Assembly (NCBI RefSeq): GCF_009467825.1
Contig: NZ_WIOK01000015.1
Location: 83,643-147,642 of the forward strand
DNA from: Cyclobacterium xiamenense
Lineage (GTDB): Bacteria; Bacteroidota; Bacteroidia; Cytophagales; Cyclobacteriaceae
Direction: 5' to 3'
DNA: 64,000 nucleotides
The translations under genes were made by a program, and so were the position numbers. Below the pieces are notes generated by a model, which searched no databases, had not been told where the DNA came from, and was given only the letters and a program-made list of their open reading frames with translations. Shown here piece after piece: positions 1-9,561 of this stretch (position 1 is the stretch's first letter; each line of letters begins with the position of its first letter).

Positions 1-2426
1 TGAAAAAAATCTACCTGCCCGGAATAATCTTATTTTTTCTAATCAGTACCTCGCTTTTTGCCCAATCCACTAATTTCGGAGAAATTCGGGGAAAAGTCCT
101 GGACAGTCAGGGGAAGAGCCCCCTGGGTTTCGCCACTGTGAGCGTATTTGATGCAACAAGTGCTGAAAAAAAACTGGTAAACGGAGGAATAACGTCCGAA
201 GACGGTACCTTTTCCCTAAACCTTCCCCAGGGAGCGTTCGCGGTATTGGTGGAATTCATGGGTTACCGGGCTTTTGAATTAAGCGAACTGCGCATCAACC
301 GGGACAACCGAAACGTGGATTTGGGCAGCATCGAAATGGAAGCGGATACCGAAAATCTGGATGAGGTGGTGGTACAGGGGGAAAAAACGATGATGGAGCT
401 TTCCCTGGACAAACGAATCTTTAACGTGGGCAAGGACCTGGCCAATGCCGGAGGAACGGCCTCCGACATTCTGATGAACCTGCCTTCCATCACCGTGGAT
501 CCCGAAGGGGGCGTAAGTCTGCGCGGATCCAGCAATGTCCGCATTCTGGTAGACGGCAAACCTTCTGGTTTGGTTAGTTTCAAAGGCAGCAGTGGCCTGC
601 AACAACTCCCCGCTAGCATGATTGAGACCGTAGAAGTCATCACCAATCCCTCCGCGCGCTACGAAGCCGAGGGAATGGCCGGCGTCATCAACATCGTCCT
701 CAAAAAAGAAAATAACCAGGGCTTCAACGCCTCGCTGGAAGGAATTACGGGAAATCCGCACAATTTTGGCATGGCTGCCAACCTGAACTACCGGCGTAAG
801 AACATCAACTGGTTTGTCAACTACGGAGTAGCCTACCGACGGGTGCCCCGGGAAGGAACCATCCGACAAGAAGTAAGCAATGCAGACACCAGTTTTTATT
901 CCTACCAGACCACCCGCGGTACCGTCAACGGATTGAACAATAACATACGGGCAGGCCTGGATTATTTTTTCAGTGAAAAAAGCGTTCTCACCGGGTCCTA
1001 TCTTTGGAGGAGAAGCGATGCCCGGCGCCTGACCAATATCCGGTACGACGATTATACCCGGGAAGGGGGACCCCTCGATAGCTATACCCTGCGAACGCAG
1101 GACGAAGACGAAAAAGAACCCAATTCTGAGTTTAACCTGACATACAAGCGAAGTTTTGACGAAAACGGTCATGTACTAAGTGTAGCGGTTACGTACCTGG
1201 ATTATTGGGAAAACTCGGACCAGGTGTACACACAGGATGCCTTTTTTCCGGATGGAACGGCTATTCCGGGAGGATCGCTGCTGCAGACCTCCATCAACGA
1301 CGAATTTGACCGGCAGTGGTTGCTGCAGCTGGACTATACCCAACCCATCGGAGGTGAAGGCAGCTTCGAAACCGGAATACGTAGCAGCATCCGGAACATG
1401 GAAAACGATTTTATCGTCAGCGAGCGTACCGAATCAGGAGCGATGGAGCCATTGCCTGGACTGGATGATATTTTCCTGTATGATGAAAACATCCACGCGG
1501 CCTACGCCATTTTGGGCAACAAAAGCAACAAACTCTCGTATCAGGGAGGCCTTCGGCTGGAATACACCGATGTAAAGACCACCCTGGTCCGCAGCAACGA
1601 AGTCAATCCCCGGGACTACGTCAACCTCTTTCCTTCCGCCCATTTTACCTACAACATCAGCCCCGACGATGCTATGCAACTGAGCTATAGCCGCAGGATT
1701 CGAAGGCCCGTGTACAACGACCTAAGCCCCTTCATGACCTTTTCCGATGCCCGGAATTTCTTTGCAGGAAACCCCGACCTGAATCCAGAATACACCGATG
1801 CATTTGAATTCGGGCATATCAAATACATGGACCATGGCTCGCTGTTTTCAACGGTTTATTACAGAAATACGAAAGACAAAATCGAACGCATCCGACGCGT
1901 GGACGAGGATGGGAATTCCACCACCTTCCCGGAAAACCTGATAGGGGAGCAATCCATGGGTTTTGAATTCACCACCGACTATTACCCTGTGGATTGGTGG
2001 AAACTGGATGCAAATTTCAACTTTTTTTATGCGCGGGTAGATGGTAGCAATATCCTTGACACGTACACCGCAGACACGTATTCCTGGTTTACCCGCCTGA
2101 CCTCCCGCTTTACCCTGAACAATGGTCTGGATCTGCAACTACGAGGGAATTACGAAGGGCGCAGAAGGGTGGCTCAAGGTGTACAAAAGGCCATTACTTA
2201 CCTGGACATTTCTGCCAGTAAGGACATCCTGAATGGCCGCGGAACGCTCATTCTAAATGTGATGGATGTCTTTAATTCCCGTAGAAATCGGTATATATTT
2301 GAAGGCCCGGGCTTTCTGACGGTTGGGGATATCCTGCCGCGAAAGCGACAAATTAACCTGACGCTCAACTACCGGATTAAGCAATCCAAAGCCCAAAGCA
2401 AGCCAACAATTCTTGGTGAGGAGTAA
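1..2426 (+). CDS. TonB-dependent outer-membrane receptor, start codon cut by window edge
   Basis: The window opens with TG followed by AAA AAA ATC, so the A of the ATG lies one base outside; a GTG at 138 in the same frame is internal. The protein is about 808 residues. It starts with a signal peptide (MKKIYLPG to SLFAQ), then a CarboxypepD_reg-like beta domain (about 25-110), a plug (about 125-230, containing LVDGKPSG and ARYEAEGMAGVINIV) and a long beta-barrel of the OMP_b-brl_3 type. It should sit in the outer membrane and import or sense a ligand using TonB energy. No SusD partner follows, so it does not look like a polysaccharide-utilisation pair; siderophore, peptide or metal uptake are all possible. 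The substrate cannot be read from the sequence. The family call is strong. Confidence 0.9.
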   Translation, partial: KKIYLPGIILFFLISTSLFAQSTNFGEIRGKVLDSQGKSPLGFATVSVFDATSAEKKLVNGGITSEDGTFSLNLPQGAFAVLVEFMGYRAFELSELRINRDNRNVDLGSIEMEADTENLDEVVVQGEKTMMELSLDKRIFNVGKDLANAGGTASDILMNLPSITVDPEGGVSLRGSSNVRILVDGKPSGLVSFKGSSGLQQLPASMIETVEVITNPSARYEAEGMAGVINIVLKKENNQGFNASLEGITGNPHNFGMAANLNYRRKNINWFVNYGVAYRRVPREGTIRQEVSNADTSFYSYQTTRGTVNGLNNNIRAGLDYFFSEKSVLTGSYLWRRSDARRLTNIRYDDYTREGGPLDSYTLRTQDEDEKEPNSEFNLTYKRSFDENGHVLSVAVTYLDYWENSDQVYTQDAFFPDGTAIPGGSLLQTSINDEFDRQWLLQLDYTQPIGGEGSFETGIRSSIRNMENDFIVSERTESGAMEPLPGLDDIFLYDENIHAAYAILGNKSNKLSYQGGLRLEYTDVKTTLVRSNEVNPRDYVNLFPSAHFTYNISPDDAMQLSYSRRIRRPVYNDLSPFMTFSDARNFFAGNPDLNPEYTDAFEFGHIKYMDHGSLFSTVYYRNTKDKIERIRRVDEDGNSTTFPENLIGEQSMGFEFTTDYYPVDWWKLDANFNFFYARVDGSNILDTYTADTYSWFTRLTSRFTLNNGLDLQLRGNYEGRRRVAQGVQKAITYLDISASKDILNGRGTLILNVMDVFNSRRNRYIFEGPGFLTVGDILPRKRQINLTLNYRIKQSKAQSKPTILGEE

Positions 2427-2482
2427 ATTTTGGATGGAATAATCGCCTGAAAAATCAATGGCAAACATCTTTCAACAGGAAT

Positions 2483-2638
2483 GCGGCTTTAGCCCATTCC
2501 GTAGAATATGATTCCATAGATCCTGGGCTTTCGCCAAAATTGGGAAGAGATTATGAAATAAACGCTTTACCGGATAAAAGATTTGGCTAAAGCCAATATG
2601 GTGGACGGGTCCTTTTTTGCCCACGGCTAAAGCAGTGG
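2483..2638. repeat. REP-like palindromic patch (GGCTAAAGCC core, three copies)
   Basis: Three short palindromic units share the core GGCTAAAGC or its complement: GCGGCTTTAGCC at 2483-2494, TTGGCTAAAGCCAA at 2583-2596 and CCACGGCTAAAGCAGTGG at 2621-2638. The last two each form an imperfect hairpin on their own, and the first is inverted relative to them. They lie in the 324-base gap between the receptor and the photolyase, where no gene is visible. The arrangement resembles REP/BIME elements mobilised by RAYT (Y1_Tnp) transposases, but no such transposase is in the window. The element identity is inference from shape only. Confidence 0.45.
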
Positions 2639-2750
2639 ACAAACGACCAAAAGAAATCCTGGTTTCCGGGTGACCAACCCAACCAAAATATCCGCCAAAA
2701 CCGGGTTTTTGTAAAAAACACTTTCCCTAAACAAGGCGTTTATCTGGTGT

Positions 2751-4184
2751 ATGAAGTATGAACGAGCACTTGTCTGGCTGAGAAACGACTTGAGGTGGGA
2801 AGACAACCTCACATTGAAAAAAGCAACGGAACTTGCAGAAAGCATGTTTCCGGTTTACTGCCTGGATGCCCGACAGTTTGGGCCGGGTGATTTTGGACTA
2901 AAGAAAACCGGGCCTCACCGGGCCCGTTTCCTTCTGGAAACCCTCCGGGACTTGCAGCAACAAATCGCTGCGAAAGGAGGAAAACTACTACTTATCCAAG
3001 GCCATCCGGAAAAGGAAATTCCCGGCCTCGCCAAAACCCTGGGAGCCGGGGTGATTTGTTTTTCCCAGGAGGTCACTCCCGAGGAGGTCGGTGTGGAACA
3101 AGCCCTGGAAAAAGCTGCCTGGCAGTTGGGAATTGCCACCGAAAGCTTTTGGCAATCTACCCTTTTTCACGTTGACGACCTACCATTTCCAGTGACGCAA
3201 CTCCCGGAAGTATTCACCCGCTTTCGAAAAGAATGCGAAAAATTGGTACAGGTTCGCCCGCTGGAAACCATTTCCGATCCGGTTCATTTCGCTCCCTTTC
3301 CGGAAAATTCAAGCGAAGGGTTTCCCGATTTAGAAGGGTTGGGTTATGCCCCAGCTGTTCTGGAATCTGCAGGAGACATGATTTTCCGGGGAGGCGCTAC
3401 CGCTGCCAGGGAACGAATACACCACTACCTCTGGGAAACGGATGCACTGGCTGACTATAAAAACACCCGCAACGGCTTGCTTGGGCCGGATTATTCCAGC
3501 AAGTTGTCTCCCTGGCTAGCCCTGGGTGCGGTTTCTCCCCGGCAAGTTTACTGGGAAATCAAACGCTATGAAACCGAACGGACCAAGAACCAATCTACCT
3601 ACTGGCTGATTTTCGAACTGATCTGGAGGGATTTTTTCCGGTTCATTGCTAAAAAACACGGATCCAGAATTTTCCAGCTAGCTGGGATTCGCAACAACGC
3701 GGGGTATTGGAAGGAGGATCGGGACCTATTTTTCAGCTGGACCGCAGGTGAGACGGGGATCCCATTTATCGATGCCAACATGCGGGAATTGAACGAAACC
3801 GGCTTTATGTCCAATCGGGGCAGGCAATTGGTTGCCAGTTTTCTGGTGAATGACTTGGAAATCGATTGGCGCTGGGGAGCAGCCTATTTTGAGCAGCAAC
3901 TCATCGACTACGATCCATGCAGCAACTGGGGCAATTGGATGTACATTGCCGGTGTAGGAAACGACCCAAGATCGGATCGGTATTTCAATATTTTATTGCA
4001 AGCCAAAAAATACGACCCTCGAGGGGATTACATTGGCCGCTGGATCCCGGAATTGGCTAAACTGAGCGGCTTTGACCGGCATGTGCCCTTCCATCTTTCT
4101 TCCGAAATCCTGAAAAAAAACCGATTAAAGCTCGGAACGGATTACCCCATGCCACTTGTTTCTGCTGAAAACTGGAGTGTATGA
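2751..4184 (+). CDS. Cryptochrome DASH / deoxyribodipyrimidine photolyase family protein
   Basis: A 477-residue flavoprotein of usual family length. The N-terminal photolyase alpha/beta domain (about 1-135) opens with VWLRNDLRWEDN, the signature stretch of photolyases and cry-DASH. The C-terminal FAD-binding domain (about 200-460) holds WLIFELIWRDFFRF, TGIPFIDANMREL, GFMSNRGRQLVASFL and a DPCSNWGNWMYIAGVG stretch. The wording of these blocks (LIWRDFFRF, SDRYFNILLQAKKYDP) is the DASH type rather than class I CPD photolyase. Known DASH proteins repair cyclobutane dimers in single-stranded or looped DNA and may act as blue-light receptors. It stands alone, converging with the serine hydrolase gene two bases after its stop. 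A light-linked role beside the carotenoid genes is possible but they are 30 kb apart. Confidence 0.93.
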   Translation: MKYERALVWLRNDLRWEDNLTLKKATELAESMFPVYCLDARQFGPGDFGLKKTGPHRARFLLETLRDLQQQIAAKGGKLLLIQGHPEKEIPGLAKTLGAGVICFSQEVTPEEVGVEQALEKAAWQLGIATESFWQSTLFHVDDLPFPVTQLPEVFTRFRKECEKLVQVRPLETISDPVHFAPFPENSSEGFPDLEGLGYAPAVLESAGDMIFRGGATAARERIHHYLWETDALADYKNTRNGLLGPDYSSKLSPWLALGAVSPRQVYWEIKRYETERTKNQSTYWLIFELIWRDFFRFIAKKHGSRIFQLAGIRNNAGYWKEDRDLFFSWTAGETGIPFIDANMRELNETGFMSNRGRQLVASFLVNDLEIDWRWGAAYFEQQLIDYDPCSNWGNWMYIAGVGNDPRSDRYFNILLQAKKYDPRGDYIGRWIPELAKLSGFDRHVPFHLSSEILKKNRLKLGTDYPMPLVSAENWSV

Positions 4185-4186
4185 GG

Positions 4187-5425
4187 CTATTTCGGCAAAC
4201 TTTCCAGAACCAGTGCAACCAGCTCAGCTTTTGACGCATTCTTTATCCAACGGCTGACGATCACCAAGTCGTGGTCCTCGTCTACGTACACCATATTGGT
4301 ACCCGCGCCCAGGTGAAAGAAGGCCGATTCGGGTGCTGCGGGTATTTCCCGACGGCCCGTATTTAAAAAATAATTCATAAAGCCGTAATTATCCTGGGCG
4401 GTACCCGGCACACGGGATTTAGCCATCCAATCGGAAGAAATGAGCTGTTCGCCCTTCCACTGCCCCTTTCGAAGGGTTAGGTAGCCAAATCGGGCCAGGT
4501 CATAGGCATTGATCATCATTCCACCACCCCAATGCGATCCTCCACTCACGGATTGCATGATTTGCCCGTCGAGTACAACAAAGGAATTCTCGTACCCCGT
4601 CCATCGCCAGGTGGGACTCGCACCGATTTTATCCATCACGCGTTCCCTCAGCACGACGGGAAGCGGCTTTCGCCACACGTTCATCGCTGCCAGGGCAAGC
4701 ACATTCACCCGGGTATCGTTGTACGTAAATACCGTTCCCGGCTCGTTCCGTTCCCGGCCCAGCCAGGTTTCACTAGCACCCCGGGGTCGGTCGGCCCAAT
4801 CGGGCTTTCCCCATAAAGTACCTTCCCAGTCCGACGTTTGCCGAAGCAGGTGCTCCCAGGTGATCTTTCGGTTGTGGATACCAGAAAACAGGTCAATAAC
4901 GTCTTCTTCATTTAGATGCGCTGCTTTGTCTCGGTGGGCCAAATCCGGATTGTAGGGGATAATGGGCGCCATGTACGGATGGACCAAATCTTTTTCATTG
5001 GCGATCAACCCTTGATCCACCGCTAACCCTACCACGGTGGACAAAAAACTCTTAGCCACACTAAATGTCAGGTCTACCCGCTCGGGTTCTCCCCACTTGC
5101 CAATTACGTATCCCTTGTAAATAATCAAGCCGGTAGCAGGGCCCCTGAACTTCATGGGGCCGATAGGATATCCAAAAGGCTCCCTGCCAAACCCACTGAG
5201 GTAGTGGGCTATTTTTAAATTGGGATCTGCATCACTTTCCTCTCGGATGGCGAGGGCTATGGCTTCCTGAAGCCGTGCGCCCTGCACGCCAAGCGCTTCG
5301 GGGTTCCTTTCCTCCCAATGTCCCTTTTCGGGGAAAAAATCCTGCCCTTGTACCCAGCCTGGCAGCAAAACGGCCGCTACCAGCAGGCAACTAATTAGAG
5401 AATGGCGTAAAATCATGTCGTTCAT
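4187..5425 (-). CDS. Secreted serine hydrolase of the beta-lactamase/penicillin-binding (class C-like) family
   Basis: A 412-residue protein with an N-terminal signal peptide (hydrophobic stretch about 9-22, ending WVQGQ). The serine-hydrolase core carries the SxxK motif as S122-V-A-K125 in LTFSVAKSFL, a YxN-type motif at Y235-N236 (FTYNDTRVN) and a late HLGAG stretch in place of KTG/HxG. These are the catalytic serine, general base and oxyanion elements of the beta-lactamase/esterase/D-aminopeptidase superfamily (Pfam Beta-lactamase). The substrate is open: esterase, D-amino-acid amidase or peptidase are all known in this family, and antibiotic hydrolysis cannot be assumed. The ATG at 5425 begins six bases after the tag stop, so it is probably the last gene of an M14-tag-hydrolase run. 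Confidence 0.88.
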   Translation of the reverse strand: MNDMILRHSLISCLLVAAVLLPGWVQGQDFFPEKGHWEERNPEALGVQGARLQEAIALAIREESDADPNLKIAHYLSGFGREPFGYPIGPMKFRGPATGLIIYKGYVIGKWGEPERVDLTFSVAKSFLSTVVGLAVDQGLIANEKDLVHPYMAPIIPYNPDLAHRDKAAHLNEEDVIDLFSGIHNRKITWEHLLRQTSDWEGTLWGKPDWADRPRGASETWLGRERNEPGTVFTYNDTRVNVLALAAMNVWRKPLPVVLRERVMDKIGASPTWRWTGYENSFVVLDGQIMQSVSGGSHWGGGMMINAYDLARFGYLTLRKGQWKGEQLISSDWMAKSRVPGTAQDNYGFMNYFLNTGRREIPAAPESAFFHLGAGTNMVYVDEDHDLVIVSRWIKNASKAELVALVLESLPK

Positions 5426-5431
5426 GGTATA

Positions 5432-6034
5432 TCAACGGGTCAATCTTTTGACTTCCTGGTGCCGAAAACATTGCACGAGGTGGTCGTTTACGATTCCGGT
5501 AGCCTGCAAATGCGAATAAACGATCGTGCTACCCAGAAATTTGAATCCTTTTTGTTTCAAATCACGGGCTATTTGGTTGGAAAGTTGGGTCGCTGCCGGA
5601 ACCATGGAAAGGTCCTTCCATTCATTTTGAATAGGTTTCCCGTCCACAAAGCCCCAGATATAATCGGTGAAGGTTCCGTAATTCAACTGCAGCTCAATTA
5701 GCTTACGGGCGTTCGTTACGGCAGCTTCTATTTTAAGACGATTTCTTACAATGGCTGGATTGACCATGCAGCTTTCAATGTCCTTCTGACTAAATCCAGC
5801 TACTTTCTGGTAATCAAAGTCGTGAAAAACGCGGGCGTAGCCTTCTCGTTTCTTTAAAATGGTCGCCCAACTCAGGCCAGCCTGCGCACTTTCCAGCACC
5901 AGAAACTCAAAATGTTTGCGGTCGGTATAGACCGGGACCCCCCATTCCTCGTCGTGATACCGGATGTACTTTTCAAATCCAAGGCACCAGGGACAACGGA
6001 AGGTGTCCGCCTGATTGGGAACTAACTCGCTCAT
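5432..6034 (-). CDS. tag: DNA-3-methyladenine glycosylase I
   Basis: A 200-residue protein of the TAG family, which removes 3-methyladenine from alkylated DNA in base-excision repair. The family hallmark is clear: RCPWC near the start, then IRYHDEEWGVPVY, then LESAQAGLSWATIL. C14 and H27 have the spacing of the zinc ligands C4/H17 of E. coli Tag, and the C-terminal NDHLVQC supplies the other H/C pair. The E of HDEEWG is the conserved base-recognition glutamate. The gene lies between a peptidase and a serine hydrolase on the same strand, with 79 and 6 bases of spacing. No ada or alkA homologue is nearby, so alkylation-induced control is not indicated. Confidence 0.95.
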   Translation of the reverse strand: MSELVPNQADTFRCPWCLGFEKYIRYHDEEWGVPVYTDRKHFEFLVLESAQAGLSWATILKKREGYARVFHDFDYQKVAGFSQKDIESCMVNPAIVRNRLKIEAAVTNARKLIELQLNYGTFTDYIWGFVDGKPIQNEWKDLSMVPAATQLSNQIARDLKQKGFKFLGSTIVYSHLQATGIVNDHLVQCFRHQEVKRLTR

Positions 6035-6113
6035 ACCTGCTGGGTAAGTTTCTTAGAAATATACGCAAAAACCAGGGAAAAAACGTTCCCAAAATGGGTC
6101 AAGGAGCAATTTT

Positions 6114-8639
6114 TTAATTACCGGAAAGAAAAAGTGCATTTGCCAGAATCAACTTCCCGTCTTCCCAGAAACTTCGAAAGACGGGATTGTCGGCCAGGTA
6201 AATCAACTGTCCCGCTCCTTTGGGTGCCACACCGAATACCAGCGAACGGGCCATCCCGGGTTTGATTTTATACCCGATAAACCCGGTACGGTGGCTATCG
6301 GTGCTGGCAATATAGCCGGCATTGATCCCCTGATCCATTAGCGCGTAGCGGTCAGAACTGTTCTTTAACGTGTAAAATTTCCCCATTTTCCCATATCCCA
6401 GCGGATGGGTAGCATCCAGCTCTACCTCGAAAATGGCTCCTGCCGCATTGCCGGAAATAGCAAGTCGCTCGCGTTCCAAATAGGGCGCCGTCTTTTCTGC
6501 CTCCTGCAACGCCGCTGCGGCACTGTCCCGTCGGGCTTTTTCTCCTTCGTCTGCATAGGTCTGAAGCATGCTCCCCTCTTTGTCTGCAAAAAGCGTTAGC
6601 GCCTGGTCCAGAGCCACCAGCCTACCGCCAGCAGCGGCCCAGTTGATCAAGGTTTCGTAAAGCTCCTCTGGATAGTTTCCGGAAGGCAGTACCAGTACAT
6701 CGTATTTGCTCAGATCAGCCCTGGATAATTGATCCCGTTCCAGGACTACCACGGGATACTCTAATTCGCTGTCCAGAAAGTGCCAGATTTCACCAAAATT
6801 CAACGAAGACACCCCTTCACCACCGACCAGTGCTATGGAGGGCTTCTGGATAACGCGCACATAGGAAGAGCCAAAATCCTTTCCACTGTCTACAAATCCC
6901 GTTTTCGATTGCCCCAACGAGATCCGGAAAGAATTGGCCAAATCGGTAACTTTTTGGTGGAAATTGGAAATGTATTCATTTCCTCCCCGGGTGATGATCA
7001 GCGAACCGGTGGGGTAGCTGTTGCCACCCACCTCAAAGGGGTACTCGTTGTAGCGAACGCGAATTCCTTCCTGCAGCAGGCTAGCGAGAAACTTCACGTG
7101 AACGGTAGCCTGCCATGGAGCCACATAGGCCAGCGTTTCCACATCGGGTTGATTCGGTACGAAGTCGGGTATTACGTAGGGTTGTTCCGCATCCAGGCGA
7201 CCTTCCAGCGCATAAGCATCTAGCCCATAGGCATAGGGAAGGGCCCAGGAGGTGATATCGTAGGTGATGCTGTCATTCAATACCGGTTCGGGTTCAAATA
7301 GCACCTGGGTCAATACGGACTTGGGCTGGTAGGCATTGATAACGATGTCGTTTTCTTCCAATCTTAGGCGCTCGGTCTGACCGTTTTGATAGGAAAAACC
7401 GGTTAGGTTAGCGGATTTGCCACTAAGACCGTAGCGGATGCGATTTTTATCCAATAAGGCCAAAAAAGCTTGCGTCTTGGCCGCTGGATTACTGCCCTTG
7501 ATTACAAAGCTTCTGTAGGGACCCAACGGATTGGTGCTACTCTCCGAATAGTATTCGGTAAAGGCTTGCAAAACTTGGTCCTTTAGGTCATATGTGGTCT
7601 CAATAGCTGAAATACCAGTGGTATGGTGATGAATAATCCGATCCGAAAGTGTAACGGTATCACCGGTTGCGGTAAGTCCTCCGATTCCGGCTCTTCCGGA
7701 GCCTCCCTGCTCGATGGTCATCCCAATCGCCCCGTTGTACATGGGGTAGGTATCGCCGTAACTAGGGTAAAGTAAGTCAAAACGTTCCTTGGTAAAATAA
7801 AACCAGTCGTTTGCGTCGAAATAGCGCGCCGTATTCCGCCCGAAGCGTTCCTGGTATTCGTGCTGAAAGTCGGTCAATTGTACGTGAAGGGGCTCTGCTG
7901 CCGGGGCAAAATAATAGGGAGAATTGATTCCCTGTTCATGAAAATCCAAGTGCACCTGAGGCAGCCAGTCGTTATACAAGGCCAACCGTTGCTGCGATTC
8001 CACCTGGGTCTGCCAGGCCCAATCTCTGTTTAGGTCAAAGAGGTAATGGTTGGGGCGCCCCCCGGGCCAGGGTTCCCGGTGTTCGATGGATTGCAAATCC
8101 GGTTGCAGCACCTGATTCATTTTTTGCTGGTACCAATTGACGTACCGCTCCTGCCCGTCGGGGTTTACACAGGGGTCCAATACGACCAACACCTCATGGA
8201 GCCAGTCGCTGTATTGGGACGTATTGGGATCTACCAGGGAGAAAAGCGTCATCATGCTGGCTTCGGAGGAGACGGCCTCGTTGCCATGTACATTGTAACT
8301 CATCCAATGTACCGGAACGGAAAGCTTCGGAGATCCTTCCAGCACACCTGCTCGTTTGAGGTTATCCGTGCGGATGGTTTCCAGACGGTTTATATTTTCT
8401 TCGGAGGAAACGAAAGCTACCAGCAAGGGACGTAATTCATTGGTCTGTCCGTAGTCCAGCAGGTGTACGGTCGGACTTTCGCTGGCCACATGGCGGTAGT
8501 AGTCGATGACTTTGTGGTGCGGCGTAAATCGCTCGCCGAGTGCGTACCCCAAAAATTCAGCGGGACTTTTGACTTGTGCAAACAGGCTGGTATGTAACAG
8601 TAGCAGTAGCAGCCCGGCTAGCAGGTATAATTTCTTCAT
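6114..8639 (-). CDS. Secreted M14-family zinc carboxypeptidase with C-terminal GATase-like domain
   Basis: An 841-residue protein with a signal peptide (MKKLYLLAG to SLFAQ). Residues about 30-370 form the M14 metallocarboxypeptidase domain: VHGNEA gives zinc ligands H118 and E121, HLDFHEQG gives the third histidine, and GMTIEQGG holds the probable catalytic glutamate. From about residue 600 an alpha/beta stretch (IALVGGEGVSSLNFGEIW, then YDVLVLPSGNYPEEL and AAAGGRLVALDQAL) looks like the flavodoxin/GATase1-like domain often fused to this family in Bacteroidota. It should act in the periplasm or outside the cell on peptides or peptidoglycan fragments. It is the likely first gene of a run with tag and the serine hydrolase. 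Confidence 0.9.
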   Translation of the reverse strand: MKKLYLLAGLLLLLLHTSLFAQVKSPAEFLGYALGERFTPHHKVIDYYRHVASESPTVHLLDYGQTNELRPLLVAFVSSEENINRLETIRTDNLKRAGVLEGSPKLSVPVHWMSYNVHGNEAVSSEASMMTLFSLVDPNTSQYSDWLHEVLVVLDPCVNPDGQERYVNWYQQKMNQVLQPDLQSIEHREPWPGGRPNHYLFDLNRDWAWQTQVESQQRLALYNDWLPQVHLDFHEQGINSPYYFAPAAEPLHVQLTDFQHEYQERFGRNTARYFDANDWFYFTKERFDLLYPSYGDTYPMYNGAIGMTIEQGGSGRAGIGGLTATGDTVTLSDRIIHHHTTGISAIETTYDLKDQVLQAFTEYYSESSTNPLGPYRSFVIKGSNPAAKTQAFLALLDKNRIRYGLSGKSANLTGFSYQNGQTERLRLEENDIVINAYQPKSVLTQVLFEPEPVLNDSITYDITSWALPYAYGLDAYALEGRLDAEQPYVIPDFVPNQPDVETLAYVAPWQATVHVKFLASLLQEGIRVRYNEYPFEVGGNSYPTGSLIITRGGNEYISNFHQKVTDLANSFRISLGQSKTGFVDSGKDFGSSYVRVIQKPSIALVGGEGVSSLNFGEIWHFLDSELEYPVVVLERDQLSRADLSKYDVLVLPSGNYPEELYETLINWAAAGGRLVALDQALTLFADKEGSMLQTYADEGEKARRDSAAAALQEAEKTAPYLERERLAISGNAAGAIFEVELDATHPLGYGKMGKFYTLKNSSDRYALMDQGINAGYIASTDSHRTGFIGYKIKPGMARSLVFGVAPKGAGQLIYLADNPVFRSFWEDGKLILANALFLSGN

Positions 8640-8751
8640 GGGAGGATTTTATGTAAACACGATGAACACCTGTGCCAACGTGGGAACAGGTTTTCGGTGC
8701 GAATATACGCAGGAACCGGTAAAAAAGAAGGAAATAGTCCGTTTGGATGGC

Positions 8752-9414
8752 TTACATCTTTTTTACTACCTCACTTTTGGGGATGGAAATGCTCCACATG
8801 CCGCGCAGGTCACCCACCTTAAAATCGACTGCTTTATCCTCTGGGTACAGGCTGGTAATTTTTTCCAGCGTTGCCTCGTTGATTTCTTTGCCGGGTTCTC
8901 CATGGCAATTCAGGCAAAGGCCTCCCGGGATGGTAATGGCTTTGGTATACAACAGTACCTGGCCATCTTCTACCTTCTGAATATTGGAACGGCTGTCGAC
9001 ATTGTTTTCCACATTGTACTGGTACGCATCTAGCAGGGTTTTTTCCAATTCGGTGGGTTTATTCTCCGGATTTCGGTTTTTTAAGGAAACCCTTCGTATT
9101 TCCACCTTGTACTTATCGGATACTTTTTTGGTGATGGGCAAAGCCTCCACCTGGCAAAAATCGATCGCTTCCGGTACGCCTTTTTCTCCGATGGCTTTTT
9201 GGAGGGAACCAATCAGTTCGCTCTGGGCATCCTGGCTAATTTCGTCTCCCCACTGCATGGCGTACGCGATGATATCCGATTCAGAAACTTTTTTTACTTC
9301 ATTTGCCTGATTCACCTGTTCCACGACATCCCGGTCGATCGTTTTGTTTTCGCTGCAGGAAAGAAGCGACAATGAAATTACGCCAAAAGAAAGAAGTGTT
9401 TTTAAATTTTTCAT
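8752..9414 (-). CDS. DUF3365 (Tll0287-like) haem-motif lipoprotein
   Basis: A predicted lipoprotein of 220 residues from the ATG at 9414, which gives the compact signal MKNLKTLLSFGVISLSLLSC with a lipobox LLSC; an in-frame ATG four codons upstream (9426) is less natural. The C-terminal two-thirds match the Tll0287-like/DUF3365 domain, including GGLCLNCHGEPG, a CxxCH-type haem-attachment motif. Members are periplasmic haem or redox/sensor domains, sometimes fused to histidine kinases. Here the domain is free-standing. The gene is isolated, divergent from prfA and 112 bases upstream of the M14 peptidase. Its electron partner cannot be seen. Confidence 0.8.
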   Translation of the reverse strand: MKNLKTLLSFGVISLSLLSCSENKTIDRDVVEQVNQANEVKKVSESDIIAYAMQWGDEISQDAQSELIGSLQKAIGEKGVPEAIDFCQVEALPITKKVSDKYKVEIRRVSLKNRNPENKPTELEKTLLDAYQYNVENNVDSRSNIQKVEDGQVLLYTKAITIPGGLCLNCHGEPGKEINEATLEKITSLYPEDKAVDFKVGDLRGMWSISIPKSEVVKKM

Positions 9415-9561
9415 AAGACCAATCATTGATGTCCGTTAGTTAAAGATACACAGTTACCGGCAAAATTGTTCACTTGCTGATAAAAATCACGAATCCATGA
9501 CCGCCGAAGCAGGGTCACAGCTTTCTGGGCTGCCGGGAGGGGATTCGTCAACAATATTGTT

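Noticed and set aside
279..1172. 297-codon minus-strand frame inside the first TonB receptor
   Set aside because: It is antisense to a clear receptor and has no recognisable features.
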